Shown here: one piece after another, positions 1-11,821 of the stretch | How positions within the stretch are numbered: position 1 is the stretch's first letter | Layout: each line of letters opens with the position of its first letter | From: Neonectria sp. B-13 | Lineage: Eukaryota > Ascomycota > Sordariomycetes > Hypocreales > Nectriaceae | Reading direction: 5' to 3' | Length of the DNA: 64,000 bases | Assembly (NCBI GenBank): GCA_002682825.1 | Contig: NOKP01000043.1 | Coordinates: 186,001 to 250,000 of the forward strand | The notes under the pieces: model-generated | Told to the model about the DNA's origin: nothing | The model's input: only the letters and a program-made list of their open reading frames with translations | The model's database searches: none | Translations under genes and position numbers: made by a program

Positions 1-1379
1 GTCTGAATCGTACTCCACCACCATGTGTCTATGCCACGGTGGTAGTGCATATGGCTCGATCGTTTCCATCCGTTCTACTGCGCCACCCCAGGCGAGTGCC
101 AGCTTCGTCAACGGCGACAGATACCTCCGTGTCTCCCTCACCCTAAGTGTCGCAAGCGGGCCACGCTTTGTAGATGTGCTCCTGAAGGAGCAGGAGAGTC
201 TGTTCTGCCGATCGTTGCTTCCTTCCGCCGAAATGATTGGTAGGTAACAGTCCGAATGTCTCTACCGCGTATGAGATCCGATCCGCAATGACCGCTTCCA
301 ATATCTTGCCCAGCGTCGATAGAAGTGAGATCGGTCTCCATGACTTGGCCACCTTGTAGTCGTCTTTGCCTGGTTTTCTTGAGCGGGATGATTTTCGCGC
401 TCCTCCACTGGACCGGCAGCTCTCCGTCTCTCAGGGATGTTCGAAACAGATGCAACACTCGGTCTCCCACTACTGGCCAGAGCTGCTTCCACACCATCGC
501 CGGCAGTCCATCTTCGCCCGGAGCTTTCCATGCCTTGGCCACCATCACCTTCTCTTCCACCCGAGGGATCTTATCACTCATTGCTTCGCCTCCAGGCGAG
601 AGGTACTTGGCCGATTGCCAGATGTTGGCTCCGTCTTCGAGAAAGCTGTCCCAGTGTACCTTTTTCTGCCTCCTGATCGCGTCGTGGTACTCCTTTACCG
701 CTTCTCTGGCCTTTTGCTCCAGGTCTGCTGCATCTCGTCCTCGTCACCGGCATGCCCTTCCCTGGTTGCGCCAGTACGTGTACATCCGCCGCAGTCGGGT
801 CAAGTCCGTCGTCCACCATCTCTTGGCGTAAGACGACGGCTTGGCTCGGGGAACCAGGTCGTTGATCGCGTCCAGCACCACCGACATCCCCCTGTCCGTC
901 TGAGCCTGCACTGTGCCGCCACACGGCAACGCTTCCAGCTTCGTCCTCACCCTCTCCTTGATCCCCAACCAAGGTGCATTTTTGAATAGCAGTGTGTCGC
1001 TGGGCGTTCGTTCCGGCGGTGTCGTGTCGAACTCCGTTCGGATCGCCCGATGGTCGGACCCATGCTCTGTTAGATGTATCCCACAGCTCGTCATCTCCTC
1101 CGCCAACTCCGTCGACGCCAGCACCAGGGCAATCGTCCTCGTTCTACCTCCTGGGTCTTCCCACGTCTTCGTGAGTCGGGGCAGCAGGCTGTGAAGGCCA
1201 TGTTCTCCCATTAGCTCTATGATCGGTCCAGCTTCGCCTTGCCTCCTTCCCGTCACCTCGTCATCTCCCCATAGTGTGTCGTGACGATTGAAACCCCCTG
1301 CCAAGAACACGTCAGTTCTTCTGCCGGACCCCTGAAAGACCTCCTGTTCAACAAGCGTAGATAGATAGTTAATGTACAA
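1..1379 (-). pseudogene. LINE (non-LTR retrotransposon) ORF2 remnant: endonuclease plus start of reverse transcriptase
   Basis: The minus strand encodes the C-terminal half of an apurinic-type endonuclease domain (motifs GGFNRHDTLWGDD and HGSDHRAI), then a linker, then the start of a LINE reverse transcriptase (APGEDGLPAMVWK, WRSAKIIPL, then WRPISLLSTLGK). Such proteins nick target DNA and reverse-transcribe the element's own RNA. The frame is broken at least twice, near 744-760 and in the T4 run at 374-377 (A4 on the coding strand), and the RT runs off the window edge. The N-terminus of the endonuclease is missing where AT-rich DNA starts near 1360-1380, which fits 5' truncation. The GC-rich sequence suggests a fairly recent insertion that escaped most RIP. 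Confidence 0.85.
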
Positions 1380-2704
1380 TGTTAAGAAGTTTGTAGGGAG
1401 GCTCAGTTTTATTATAATAGTTCTATAATAATGTCTATTAATATTAGAACCTTTTAAACTATAGAAGAGTTAATACTAGTTAGTACATAGTAAGTTGGAT
1501 TATCTAGTACAAACTACTATATAGACCCCTAAATAAATACAAAGTGGCATTTCTTAAGCTATTTACAATGCTTAGAGCCTATGTATTCCACATTACTAAT
1601 ATCTATTTAGAACATAACCTTATTTAGTTCAGCCTTTGCATCCTTGTCTACCTACTGAAGCTAGATTCGCTCCTTACTCTACTCTATTTTCCATTGTACA
1701 ATGGCTCTATAGCATTAATCTACTCTAGACTTAGAAGGAGAAGCCTTATATAGTAATTACCTTCCTCATTTTCACCAAAATACTTAGGATTAAGATATCT
1801 CTAAAATAGAAAGTTAAGGGTCTAGCTAGTTCATAATGCAAAGTGAATCATTTATAACTTACTCTCCCAGTGTCTTTACATTTGCTGTAAAAGAGATAAG
1901 CTCTTTTCATCTAAGGGTGAGACTAAGGCTAAGACCAAGAGGCCTGGAAGGCCTTCCAGGCCATCCTCTATTTCTCAGTCTGCCTATGCTTTACTCTCCT
2001 CCTCTTCTAGTACAGAGAGAAACATCTCAAGCTTAGGCTCATAAGCCTCTATCCAATTCTCATAGTCGCCACCTGGCCAGTAATCCAGAGCCCTCAGGAG
2101 CAGCCACTAGGGAGGATCAAAGGAGAACTTAGCTAGGGCTGCATAGGCAAACTCCCAGTTAATAACACTAACCATACAGAGGTCCTTATCAATCAAATAT
2201 TGACTGATTATAAATCCTCAGAGAAGAGACAGAATGGGCCCCTACTATGCCTACTTATAGTGTTTATTTTAGTTAGGATGGATTAGGCGGAGGGAGGGAG
2301 TGTTATAGCTAAGTGCGAGCGGTCTTACTTGGCAGAAAGACCTGGTGCCTACAATTTCCAACCAATAGCAACAAGGACTAGCACTAGTATTATAGGTAGC
2401 ATAAAGTATATTATAGCCATTAGCAATAAGGCTGGCTGTGCGCATTATATAGATTTTCAATAAAAATATAAATCCTTCCCCTCTTCCTTATAATATAATA
2501 CTTCATAATAAGTAGGCTTCTTAGTGCTAGACTTAAGCGAGCATTAACCATTCAGCCCCTATGTTGCATTCAAGATACCCCTATTTCCCGAGATATATAT
2601 TGCTTTTATTGTGAACTGCCTAGTTGCGGTTGCCTGTGTCTCATGGTAGCTCCTGCATCTCCCATCTTAAACAACCGCCGCAGTCATACCATGACTAGTA
2701 GAAA
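1380..2704. other. AT-rich, RIP-like gene-free block
   Basis: AT-rich DNA with stops in all frames and a strong excess of TA dinucleotides. A less degraded patch near 1900-2060 has no recognisable product. I see no gene. Confidence 0.6.
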
Positions 2705-3019
2705 CTAATTCTTGTCGTTAAAGTCGCAGTAAAGAGCCTTATAGCCAGTCCAGCACCCCTTGCCATAGTTATTAGCGCAGTCCTTAAACTCGGAGCCCTT
2801 ACGGTCAGGTAGCTCGCTGATACTCTCATCCTCAGTGTTAGTGGCAGTCAACCAGCCCTAGTGAGGAGGGTTAATGCCCAGGTGGCCGCTGTGGTCGGCG
2901 TGGTTGCCGCAGAAGGGGACGGTGCCAACCCACCCGCACTTATGGTCGTGGAAGGTACAGTCGGCGAGGGCGCCGCGGGCCAGGATGGCCATGGTGAGGG
3001 TGGCGAGGAAGGAGTGCAT
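2705..3019 (-). pseudogene. Small secreted cysteine-rich protein with a premature TAG
   Basis: Starting at the ATG whose first base is 3019, the minus strand reads as 104 codons ending in TAG at 2705-2707. Residues 1-19 form a signal peptide (hydrophobic, ending ARGALA before DC). The predicted mature part has six cysteines and starts with a CGWVGTVPFCGN motif, which I associate with a broad group of fungal small secreted proteins. Codon 54 is TAG (2858-2860, between PPH and GWLTATN). CAG to TAG is a CpA to TpA change, as RIP makes. Reading resumes in the same frame beyond it to two more cysteine-bearing segments. Role unknown; effector-like by size and cysteine content only. A hidden intron around codon 54 is the alternative, but no GT donor fits. 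Confidence 0.6.
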
Positions 3020-3116
3020 TTTGCTGGTTGAGAGTGAAGTGGTTGTTTTGGGGTTGCTATGATGGTTGATGTGTTGATGGTGATGAAGGATGACTTGATT
3101 CGAGGGAAGCAGATGC

Positions 3117-3124
3117 TATTTATA
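3117..3124 (-). promoter_or_regulatory. TATA box upstream of the small secreted protein gene
   Basis: TATAAATA on the minus strand, about 98 bp upstream of the ATG at 3019, in otherwise mixed-composition DNA. Position and sequence fit a fungal TATA box. Confidence 0.45.
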
Positions 3125-3129
3125 TATCT

Positions 3130-3987
3130 TTCGAATTCCCGCAAGCTCATTTCCGTTCCAGCAATCGGGCGTAGCTGTCTACCCGATACCATCCAACTCC
3201 TTCTAAAGTGGTAATTGAAGCACCAAAGTCGCTTAATCCATCCTATCGCTAAGTTGAAGTATTATGTTCAATGCTCAAGAAGAGTATCGTAGCTGCAGGC
3301 TCAGGATTGCTTATATAGCTAGCTTAGAAAAACTGCTTGCCCAAAATACCTCAGGGCAGATTTAATCCTCTTAATCAATGCTTATACGTTCGATATGCTC
3401 TTTAGCGGCTGCTCGGCCTCACCAATTGTTTCTATAACCACTTCAATTATTCGGGTAGCTGAGACTGCCGACGTTCCGTGTCACTTACAAGCCCCGGAGC
3501 GCCCTACACGGCCTGAGGCCTCGCCTTTGAATCTAACACATCTTCGGTGAGACGCCGATCTTATGTCTCTCTTCTATTACTGGGAGAATTATGAGAGACA
3601 AGTTCCATTCTGAACCCTTTCGGATAACTAGGGTCCAGCCTGATCTAGACCTTCTGAAACAATTCTCACAAAAGAGGAAACCCGGGGTGGCGGTCCGCTT
3701 GTTGGGCCGCTTCTTAGCATACGGGACCTGGGTATTGGTAACGGAAAAAGGAATTTGGTTACTCTTCCATGATCCTGTGAAATCTGTTTGGAAATCAAGG
3801 GATCGGACCCGTAGACACGGTTTTGGGTCCGCGGGCCGGGTATTGCCTCCTGCCATTGACTCGAGCCTATGGCTCCCCAGTCATCGTTGCAATGTGTTCT
3901 GAAATTGCCTCGTCGTATGAGTTACATTATTAATTATCCTGAATTCTGAGTATCATGTCGCATTCCCATCTCCTCTCAATATCTCCA
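3130..3987. other. Gene-free stretch
   Basis: Open frames of about 100 codons exist on both strands between 3533 and 3902, but they overlap antisense and neither resembles a known protein. Nothing else is supported. Confidence 0.4.
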
Positions 3988-6900
3988 CTACTCAGCCTGT
4001 GCCCCAATCCGCAACCTCTCAAGCACCCTCTTGTCAAACCTGATAATGATGACCCTGCCAGCTTTGCACCCTATCGCAAGAGTGTACCCCAACACCGAGT
4101 ATTGGCAGTCTCGGCAGTCGGCCGGCAATTTGAGCACGTCGTGGTCTCGCCACTTGACCCAGCATGTCCTGACATCGACTCTGAGCTCTTGACGGAAGTG
4201 AATAACAGTATCAGACCGGTCATGGATCAAGCCTCGGACATCCGATGGGAGGGAACACACCCCGACGTTTGTGAGAAGGCCTCTGTCTCCAGGTAGGAAG
4301 GAAAGCTGGTGAACGGGGTGAGTGAGGTCCATGACCGTGAACATCTGCTTCCCGGTCTGCCAGTTCCAAATCTCGGCCCACAGCATGGGAATGCCTACGC
4401 GAGAGCCTACGGTATCCGCAAATTCTGTAGCAGTCGCCACATATGGCCCCTTGTCCGAGAATGCCGTGAAGGGGAGCCTTTTGGAGGTGGACTTTGTTAC
4501 AAGCTCTGAGATGAACTGTCCTTCTGGCAATGTCCATATGCACAGGCGGCCATTCAAATCTGCTGCCACCAAGGAGCCATCGGCCGAGAACCACACCTTC
4601 TCAAATCTGACCCAATAGCCCTCCGAGGAACTTTCTTCGTCGACGATGAGCTCTTTTGTCCGGAGGTTCCACAGCTGGAATTTTCCTGCCACAGTGTCAA
4701 GGTGGGGCAATGGACAAATGCTTGCTGCCATAAACTTGGAGTCGGGGGACAAGGCCACGTGCAGAATATCGTAGCCGGTTATCGGAAAGACGTCCTGGAC
4801 CTCAAAGTTCGTGTTCCTGCGGTTCCAGATACGGATCTCGTTAGATCCATTCAAACCCGTGACGATGCTTTGCGAGTCGCGGGAGAGGGCAAGACGAATG
4901 GTCCCCAGCGCATCCTCAAGCCGCCATTCGCAGTTCCCGGTCTTCGTATTCCAAATACTTGAAGTTTTTGTTGGCTGGTCTAGAGTTACGAGGTTTGAAT
5001 CATCAGAGAAGATGATTGAAGGCTCAGTCACGTTGTACTCTATGAGTGGAAGCTCGTGTAGACATTCTCCTGTCTCGGCGTTCCATATTCGAAGCATGCG
5101 GTCAGCTGAGACGGTTGCTAGTATGGTGTTGTCGGGAGAGAACTTGATTTGATGTATTGTTCCGAAAGGGTGGTGTGGCTCATCGACACTTCGCTTCCAG
5201 TCCCAAATCCGAATGGTCTGATCCATGGAGAAAGATGCGAGAACCGCGCCATCAGGGGAAAACAGCATCGAGTTGATGAGACCCGAGTGGCCCTGCAGGA
5301 TATTGACGCACGCATTCTCAGACAGGCTCCAAATCTGAATGGTTGAATTAAACAAGGCCAAGGCTAAGAATTCCGAGTCGGGCGAGAAGACCAGTCTTTC
5401 GACGGACTCCGGAAGGTTATCGAAAGAGGACAAGCATCTGCCAGTTGCGGTCCTCCAGACCTGCACTTTCTTGACCGAGCCCGTGGCTATTATTTCGGAA
5501 TCGGGAGAGAAGGCGGCAACTTCAACTTTTCCTGGGCCTTCCCCGGCGTCGTCTATCAGCTCGCACAGAAGCGCGCCGCTGTTTCGACTCCAAGCGTGCA
5601 TGGATTTAGAGCTCCAGGGGTAACCGCCTCGGCCGTAATTATCAAAATAGAAGTATGCCAGCACTAGATCCGAATCAGGTGAGATCATGGCCCATTCGTA
5701 GCGTTCAAGCGTGAATAAGGACTGGCCTGTGCCGGAATTCCACATCTTGGTTGGCATGCCTTTGCCGTACGAAACAATAGTCTTGAGGTCGGGAGAGAAG
5801 ATAGCTTCACGGACCATGCCACCCGGTGGCATGAATTCCTGCACGCATGCTCCCGTGTCCCGGCTCCAGGTGTATATGGCCATATCACTTGATACCGCTG
5901 ACAAGAACCTGGAGTCAGCCGAAAAGGCCATTGAGGAGATCTCGCCGTTATCCGCCATCAACTCGTGCACACAAGCCCCTGTTGCCAGACTCCAGATCCG
6001 AATGATTCCATTGATAGCAGCCGCGGCTGCGACTTCTGCATCCGGAGATAAGGCTGTGGCGCAAATGGGAGCACGAGTGCCTTTGAGTTCGTAGATGCAC
6101 TCGCCCGTGTCCCAGTTCCAGATTCGGACGGCTCGATCCAAAGAAGCTGAGACAAGGATTGACGAATCCAGTGAAAAAGACACAGCGTTGACCGGAGCTT
6201 GGTGACCTTCCAGCACCCTCAAACATGTGTCCCAATCGGGTTCCACTGAGGGCATCAGAGTGATCCATGGGGGAACCTGGCTTCTGAATGCTTGTCTGAT
6301 GGGACTGTTCTTTGGCGCAAAGACCAGCGCAGAGGAGTACACCTGCAGTGGGGCAAGATTAATGCCAGTGGTGTTAGAAACAAGGAAACGCATGGCATCA
6401 GCCAGGAATTCGGAAAGCCGCTGAGCGTTCTGAGATTGCGACTGTGACTGAGACTGCAGTATGTGAGCGAGAAGAGTCGGGCAAAGCGGCCAGAGTACAT
6501 ACCAGAGCTGTCTGCAAGTTGGTGACCAGCTGCGAAACTTGCCACGCACGGTCGATCAAGGTCAAAGCCTCGATCCAGACAAGGAAATAGTGACTCAAGA
6601 AGTCGTAAACAAGCATAATATCCTCTTCCTCGAGGCCGGCCAACTCCTGGTGGTATACCCAATGTAGGCATGCGTACTGCACCACACCCGGTAAACGCTC
6701 GTCGATCAGTTTTCGATCCATGTCTGAGCGACGAGTTCCGGGATTTTGGACCGCGCAGATGTCAGGCTTGAGGTTATTTCGCATCAATCCGAAGCAGCGT
6801 CTGGCCAAGTTCCTGGAGACAGCCTTTTCGTCAATCCAGAATGGATTCTGCGCACGAGTCGCCGTGTCGACAAGGTAATCCCTGAATGACAAGTGCAGCG

Positions 6901-8624
6901 TCCTGACTAGGGCATCTGGGGATTTTGGAATGCTCAAAACCGAGTGAAGCATGTCAAGCCTGTCATCGATTGTGCACTGTGGGATGTCTATGAGTCGTGA
7001 TAACGTGATGCTAGAGAGAGGACTGGCAAGGGTGACGATAGCACCGACGACTCGTCGAAACTCTTCAATGATGTGTTGCCTCTCATCGGCGGATGCATCC
7101 ACCAGTTGTTGGCTCAGAACGGGCGAGTAGATGATGTGCATCTTGGAAGTGCCTCTCCTGTTCTGGTGTTGCAACACCTTTTCTAGCTGTCGGGCAGGAC
7201 TACCATGTTTCCGATCGTCGATGAAACGGCAGATGGTTGCTGCAAAGATGAAGAGAGGGACGGCGCTTTCGGTGAGTGATTGGATCTCGGCAGGCTTGGG
7301 CCAATTTGGTGGTAGTTGACGGTTTTGGGTGACAGAGGAATTCCACCCTGTCCGAATCTCGCTGAGCTGGTATTGGAGAAAAAGAGAAATGTCGCGCTCG
7401 ACGACACGACGAGGGATCTCGTGGAGGATACAATCTTGCCACCTGCCCTCAACAGCGCTAAAGCCAAGTCGCACTGGCAACTCTGGTCGACTGGTCACAA
7501 AGACTCGGAGTCTTGGGCGTTGGACATCTCGAGTCTGCGAAAAGAGATTGATGATGAGTTTGATGTCCTCGTCTCGTTCGCATTCGTCCAGGGCATCGAT
7601 CACAATGACGAGCGGCGTCCCATCTCTAAAGAGGTGGGCGCACGCGGAGAAGGCGTCGAGAATGAGGGTCTTGAACTGCACTTGTGCTGCCTTTCCGACA
7701 ATCGTAGGGTCGGAATCGAATCTCTCCTTAATCTTTGGACCCAGGGCTGGTTGACTGAGGGCTAATTGGCGTGCTATCGTGGTGAAGAGCTTGGCCAAGT
7801 TGCCTCGATCTGTCTCACCTCTCTTGAAAAAGAAGTTGGCTCCAAGCAAACCGTGGCTGGCAAGTGAACGGGCGATTGTGCGAGATATGGTGGACTTTCC
7901 CGTCCCCGCCATACCATTGAGCCAGAATATCGTTTTGCCATTGGGATCGTGTATCCAATTGTTTATGTGGTTGAGGAGTTCGACTCGGGTGTTTTGTAGG
8001 CAGGTCGGGTTATGTTGCTCGGCTCGAGAGTCGAAGGAGGCACCGTCGGCGAAGGGTAGTCGGTCAATCGCTATTCTCTGTCGATCAACCTCCATTTTCC
8101 TTCGATCAACCTCTACTCGTCGTCGGTCGTTTTCGGCTTTGTCGTCCATTTTGAGGATAACGTCGCTGTTAGGCGCGGGTCAGCCCGAGTCTAGTTGGAC
8201 GGGTAGGGACGGGAGGGCCAACTTACGCGACGTCCACCTGAAGGACATTGTGAACGATTCCCGTGCATCGCTCAAGCTCGAGAATTGCCTCGTCAACTTT
8301 TTTCTTCTGGAAAGACCACATCAGACTGCTGAATCTCCCGCTGTTCGACAGCAGCCCCTCCAGCCAGAAGAGCTGCGCCTTGCCATCGCCCATTGCCTGG
8401 GCGAGCTTCCTCGAAGCGTGCAGTTTCGCCCCGCGCGGGCTCTGCAGCAATTGTTGTACATGTTGTGAAACCGAGTTCAGCTGAGTGGCGGCCTGCAGCA
8501 GCCTCGCTCGCTCGGGCTTGGAATTCTTGACATCTTGCGCGTACTCGGAAAGCCAGGCGATGACCTTGACGGAGAGATCGACGACGGCGATGACGTTTGC
8601 GGCGACACCGAGACCTTCCATCAT
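3988..8624 (-). CDS. NLR-like STAND protein: HeLo-like N-terminus, NACHT NTPase, WD40 repeats
   Basis: Three exons (8227-8624, 6503-8165, 3988-6453) join in frame to 1,508 residues. Intron 1 (8166-8226, GTAAGT..CAG) and intron 2 (6454-6502, GTATGT..CAG) have CTGAC and CTCAC branch-like sites. Residues 1 to about 130 are an alpha-helical fungal STAND N-terminal domain of HeLo-like type (GLGVAANVIAVVDLSVKVIA). A charged RRRVEVDRRK linker follows. The NACHT domain has Walker A GMAGTGKST (217-225) and Walker B LVIVIDALDEC (318-328), then a winged-helix region. From about residue 690 come roughly a dozen degenerate WD40 units (EGHQAPVNAVSFS, GHSGLINSMLFS). Such proteins (the HET-E/HET-D/NWD class) sense non-self or pathogen cues and trigger incompatibility or cell death. 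The WD units are divergent, unlike the near-identical repeats of fast-evolving HET-E types, so the specificity is probably older. No inactivating change seen. Confidence 0.88.
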
Positions 8625-10980
8625 TCGTTTCTCAGCCTCGATCGGTCGGCTTCATTGCTGGGGCTCGCTGGGAGGGAGATTAGGAGTGCGGCTGAGTGCG
8701 GGGGTCGCGAGTTCTAGACCAGGCTGCCTTGGATGCTATGAGGGTTGAAAAGCTGCTAATGCAACCTCCACGTGATCTCTCAGAATGAGGCTGGCCTCAA
8801 TCAAGCTGGCTTCATTAAGAGCGATGCTGTCTATAGTGTTTCGTTTCTTTACATGGTCGCGTTTAGTCGCGAAAGCCAATTGCGATTGATGCTTTAGCTG
8901 GATATAGCGAGTTTCCACTTGTGCCTAGATCATTGGTGCCTTGTTCAGGCAACATAACTAACCGCGAATCCCAAGTCATTAAGTGCCGCAGCGTAGCACT
9001 CGATGACGGCGGATTCGCGGTTAGTGATTTGTAATGTTGACTAGTTTTTTTTTAAACCTCATATATATTAAATGAAGCACAGTCGCGATTGACCACGGCT
9101 AGTATTAAAACTATGCTTCCAGAGTTAAGTTCAGCATTGAATTACTGCCATAAGGCTTCTGGCAACACAGATATAATCCGTGTACCCTAGACGTTAGCTT
9201 TCACATGGAGATGCTGTTCCTAATTTGGAAATTCACTTCTCGCATAGACAGAAACGCTGGTCGGGGCGGTTACAGAGTCGAGGAACAGCCTCGTCTGATA
9301 GTGGCCGGATACTTTTTTCTGAATTTGGACACGAGGAACTTGTGTAACGTATCTAAAATGTTCCAGAATGTCGCCGTGTATGGGCTCTGTGCAGCTAGCC
9401 CAAGCCCCTCCCCTTTCATGTGGAGAAAGGGAGTTAGCTGATTCTACTACGTTACTATGTATGAGGCTGTCCGCTCCATCAAGGGCGAGTTGCTGTCACT
9501 ATGTCAAAATACCACAGTTTTTTCTCACGATTTTAGGATTTTCAACACCCAATGCTTCCACAGTTGGATTCCTCAGAGACAGGATGCGTAGTGTCTTAGT
9601 CGTTCGAGTCGCCAGAAACAGAGAGCGTCGTATCACCCTCCCCATAACTAGCGCCTCTGAAGAGGTTGGCAGTGGCTCGCTGTACACTGGGAGAGGAGAA
9701 GGGTCGATGAATGGGTCAGACGAGCGCGCCTTCTTACTGCTTGATCCTTGACGCGAGACTGGACTCTCACATCGCCGAGCCTGCTTTATGCGAGAGCGAG
9801 CGAGGCAACCCCAGTCTTGGAGAGGGGTCTACTATGGTCTAAGACTGATGTATGAAGCGTTTGGTTATGCAATGTGAAGTAAGTAATTTGACACAGTACC
9901 AACGAGGTGATTGAGGGGACGTAAAGAAAGACAGATGAAGGGGAATTGCAATGACGGTGTGATGAAAGGAAAAGTAGGACATGGGCTTCAGACGTGTCAT
10001 GACTGGTAAACGAGCTAAGCCGAGGGGGGGTGACGGAAGGACTTGTGTGCCTGTGTCTCGGTGAACTAGCCGCAATACGCGGTGGTTTCCAAGGTGAGAT
10101 GTGATAAATCATGAAGTTGCCATGACATGAAGCCGAGAGCAGACAGTTGATGGCTAGTTGTCCCTATCATTAGTAGCTAAAGTCGCTTAATATCTGTCTG
10201 GCTGCATTTAGCGCATGGCCACCGGTGACGAGGAATTATCTCCAAAGAGGCGGGACTGTGGCCGCCGTAGCCAATATGCTATTTGAGAACACAATGCAAC
10301 AGGACGAAAGACCGTATCCGTTTTTAACAGCTCCCTTAGGGCCACAAGTCCTGCCGCAAGGAATGGGGTTTGACGGTCGACATTGTGATGCTCGCTTCGA
10401 CGACTTCTGCCGACCGCCCGATGAGCCTGGTCTCCGCCTTGACGACCAAGCTGAAAGGAGTTGGCCAGTTCCGAAATTTCTCAGTCCGACAGAGACACGG
10501 GTTCGACGCGTTGGCGAGGACGCGGCCCTTTCCTGAAGCGTCTGCTGCCTCGCCTAGGTATGTCATAGCCTTGCAACTTGGTGATGCTGAATCACTGAGC
10601 CACGCTTAGGTTGGCACTTAGTTCCTGGACTATATAGTATGTCTGGCCTCGAAGAAGTTGATATGATTCGTTTGTGTTAAGACTATTATTCTCTCGCCGG
10701 GGGAGCGAAGGGGGCACGAAGGGGGAATGCGCCGTCAGAAGCCACAAGGGTGAGAGGGGGAAGTGATATTAAACCTAGGAGCTTATGATAAAAGATTCAC
10801 GATCAGCCAAGTACAGTATAACAAAGAGTCTAGTTAATTAACACATCGTCTAAATATAGTACGAATAATAAAGAAGCTGAAAATAAAAATAAAAACAAGC
10901 CAGACCCTGGTATCATATATCTATCCACCCCATGAATCAATCCACAAGGCGACAAATGAGCCCGCCAACGCTACCAAAAA
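8625..10980. other. Long gene-free stretch upstream of the NLR gene
   Basis: It contains the NLR promoter side, a nested inverted repeat (8957-9025), an AT-rich patch near 9045-9120 and several short open frames (near 9205-9750 and 10225-10610). None has a recognisable domain, and those at 10225-10610 overlap on opposite strands. No RNA gene recognised. Confidence 0.45.
8957..9025. repeat. Perfect 15-bp inverted repeat with a nested 5-bp stem
   Basis: ACTAACCGCGAATCC at 8957-8971 is exactly complementary to 9011-9025. The 39-nt spacer contains a second inverted pair, AGTGC/GCACT. It could be a tiny inverted-repeat element or an extruding hairpin; function unknown. Confidence 0.7.
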
Positions 10981-11821
10981 TCAAACATGAGGAAAGCGCA
11001 CTCCTCTTTTTTCGCTCCTTATTTTTTCGAATGTCGTCATCATGGTTTTCTTGCTGGCAGCCCAGAGGTGCGCATAGTCGGCACCCAGGTACTACCCCTT
11101 GATGAACCAGACGAGGAAGCTGAAGACCTTGAATGAACCCATCTGGCCCGTTCCACGGCCGCGGCCCACGGTGACGGCGAACATGGTCTTGTCGAAAGTT
11201 TGGTACTCAGGCAGAGCAGTACCGTTGAGATACAGCGGCAGGGCCTTGATCACATCCACTGACTGCGCTTCAGCGTGTGCCAGTGTAGTCGTCTCGAGGC
11301 TGCCAGCGTCACCGATGACGAACTGCCTCAAGTCCAGTAAGGCCTGGGGCACGAACTCGGTCTTAGGGATGATGCCGATGGCAAGGAGGTAGGCCTGCGC
11401 CGCAATGCTCTTGGTGGTTCTGTCTGAAGCGTGCAGCTCGAGAATGGCATCATTGCCCTGGACGGTGACGTTGGTAACGGTTGAGTTGGGGATAAGCTTC
11501 ACCTTGAGGCGCTCAAGCTCTATCTTAGTCTGCTTGTGAACAGCTTGGGATATGGGAGCAGAGAGGGGCAGATCCTCGTTGTAGACAAGAATAACCTCCT
11601 TCTGACTCTTCTTTGAGTACTTAAACCTAAGCTTACATGCCATCTCGACATTAGTTATACTACCACTAGTAATAATAATGGTCTTAGAATTCTTGATCTA
11701 CTCCTATCGGCTATATATCATGGGCATAAGCACTAGTAGCAATTACAAGGGTATAGTAGTTGATCTTATGAGAACCACCAGCGCCGAGGACGACGATGAT
11801 CTTGACGTCTGAAGCAGTCAT
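10981..11821 (-). pseudogene. AIFM2/AMID-like NAD(P)H oxidoreductase relic
   Basis: The minus strand starts with MTASDVKIIVVLGAGG (first Rossmann beta strand, FAD-binding), then jumps to YYTLVIATSAYAHD, so a large internal piece is deleted. After several stops it resumes with TIIITSGSITNVEMA, where the usual NAD-binding GGGxTGVE-type motif now reads SGSITNVE through G to A changes. The C-terminal half (11095-11660) is well preserved, including LLAIGIIPKTEF and FVIGDAGSLETT. TAG at 11092-11094 interrupts just before YLGADYAHLWAASKK, and an in-frame stop lies at 10981. Members of this flavoprotein family reduce quinones with NAD(P)H. Damage is heavier at the 5' side. Confidence 0.75.

Noticed and set aside
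3533..3902. Overlapping open frames of about 105 codons on both strands
   Set aside because: No domain, no start context, no splice sites; each is the shadow of the other.
10225..10610. Open frames on both strands near 10.2-10.6 kb
   Set aside because: Gene-like composition but antisense to each other and no recognisable family; not enough to call a gene.
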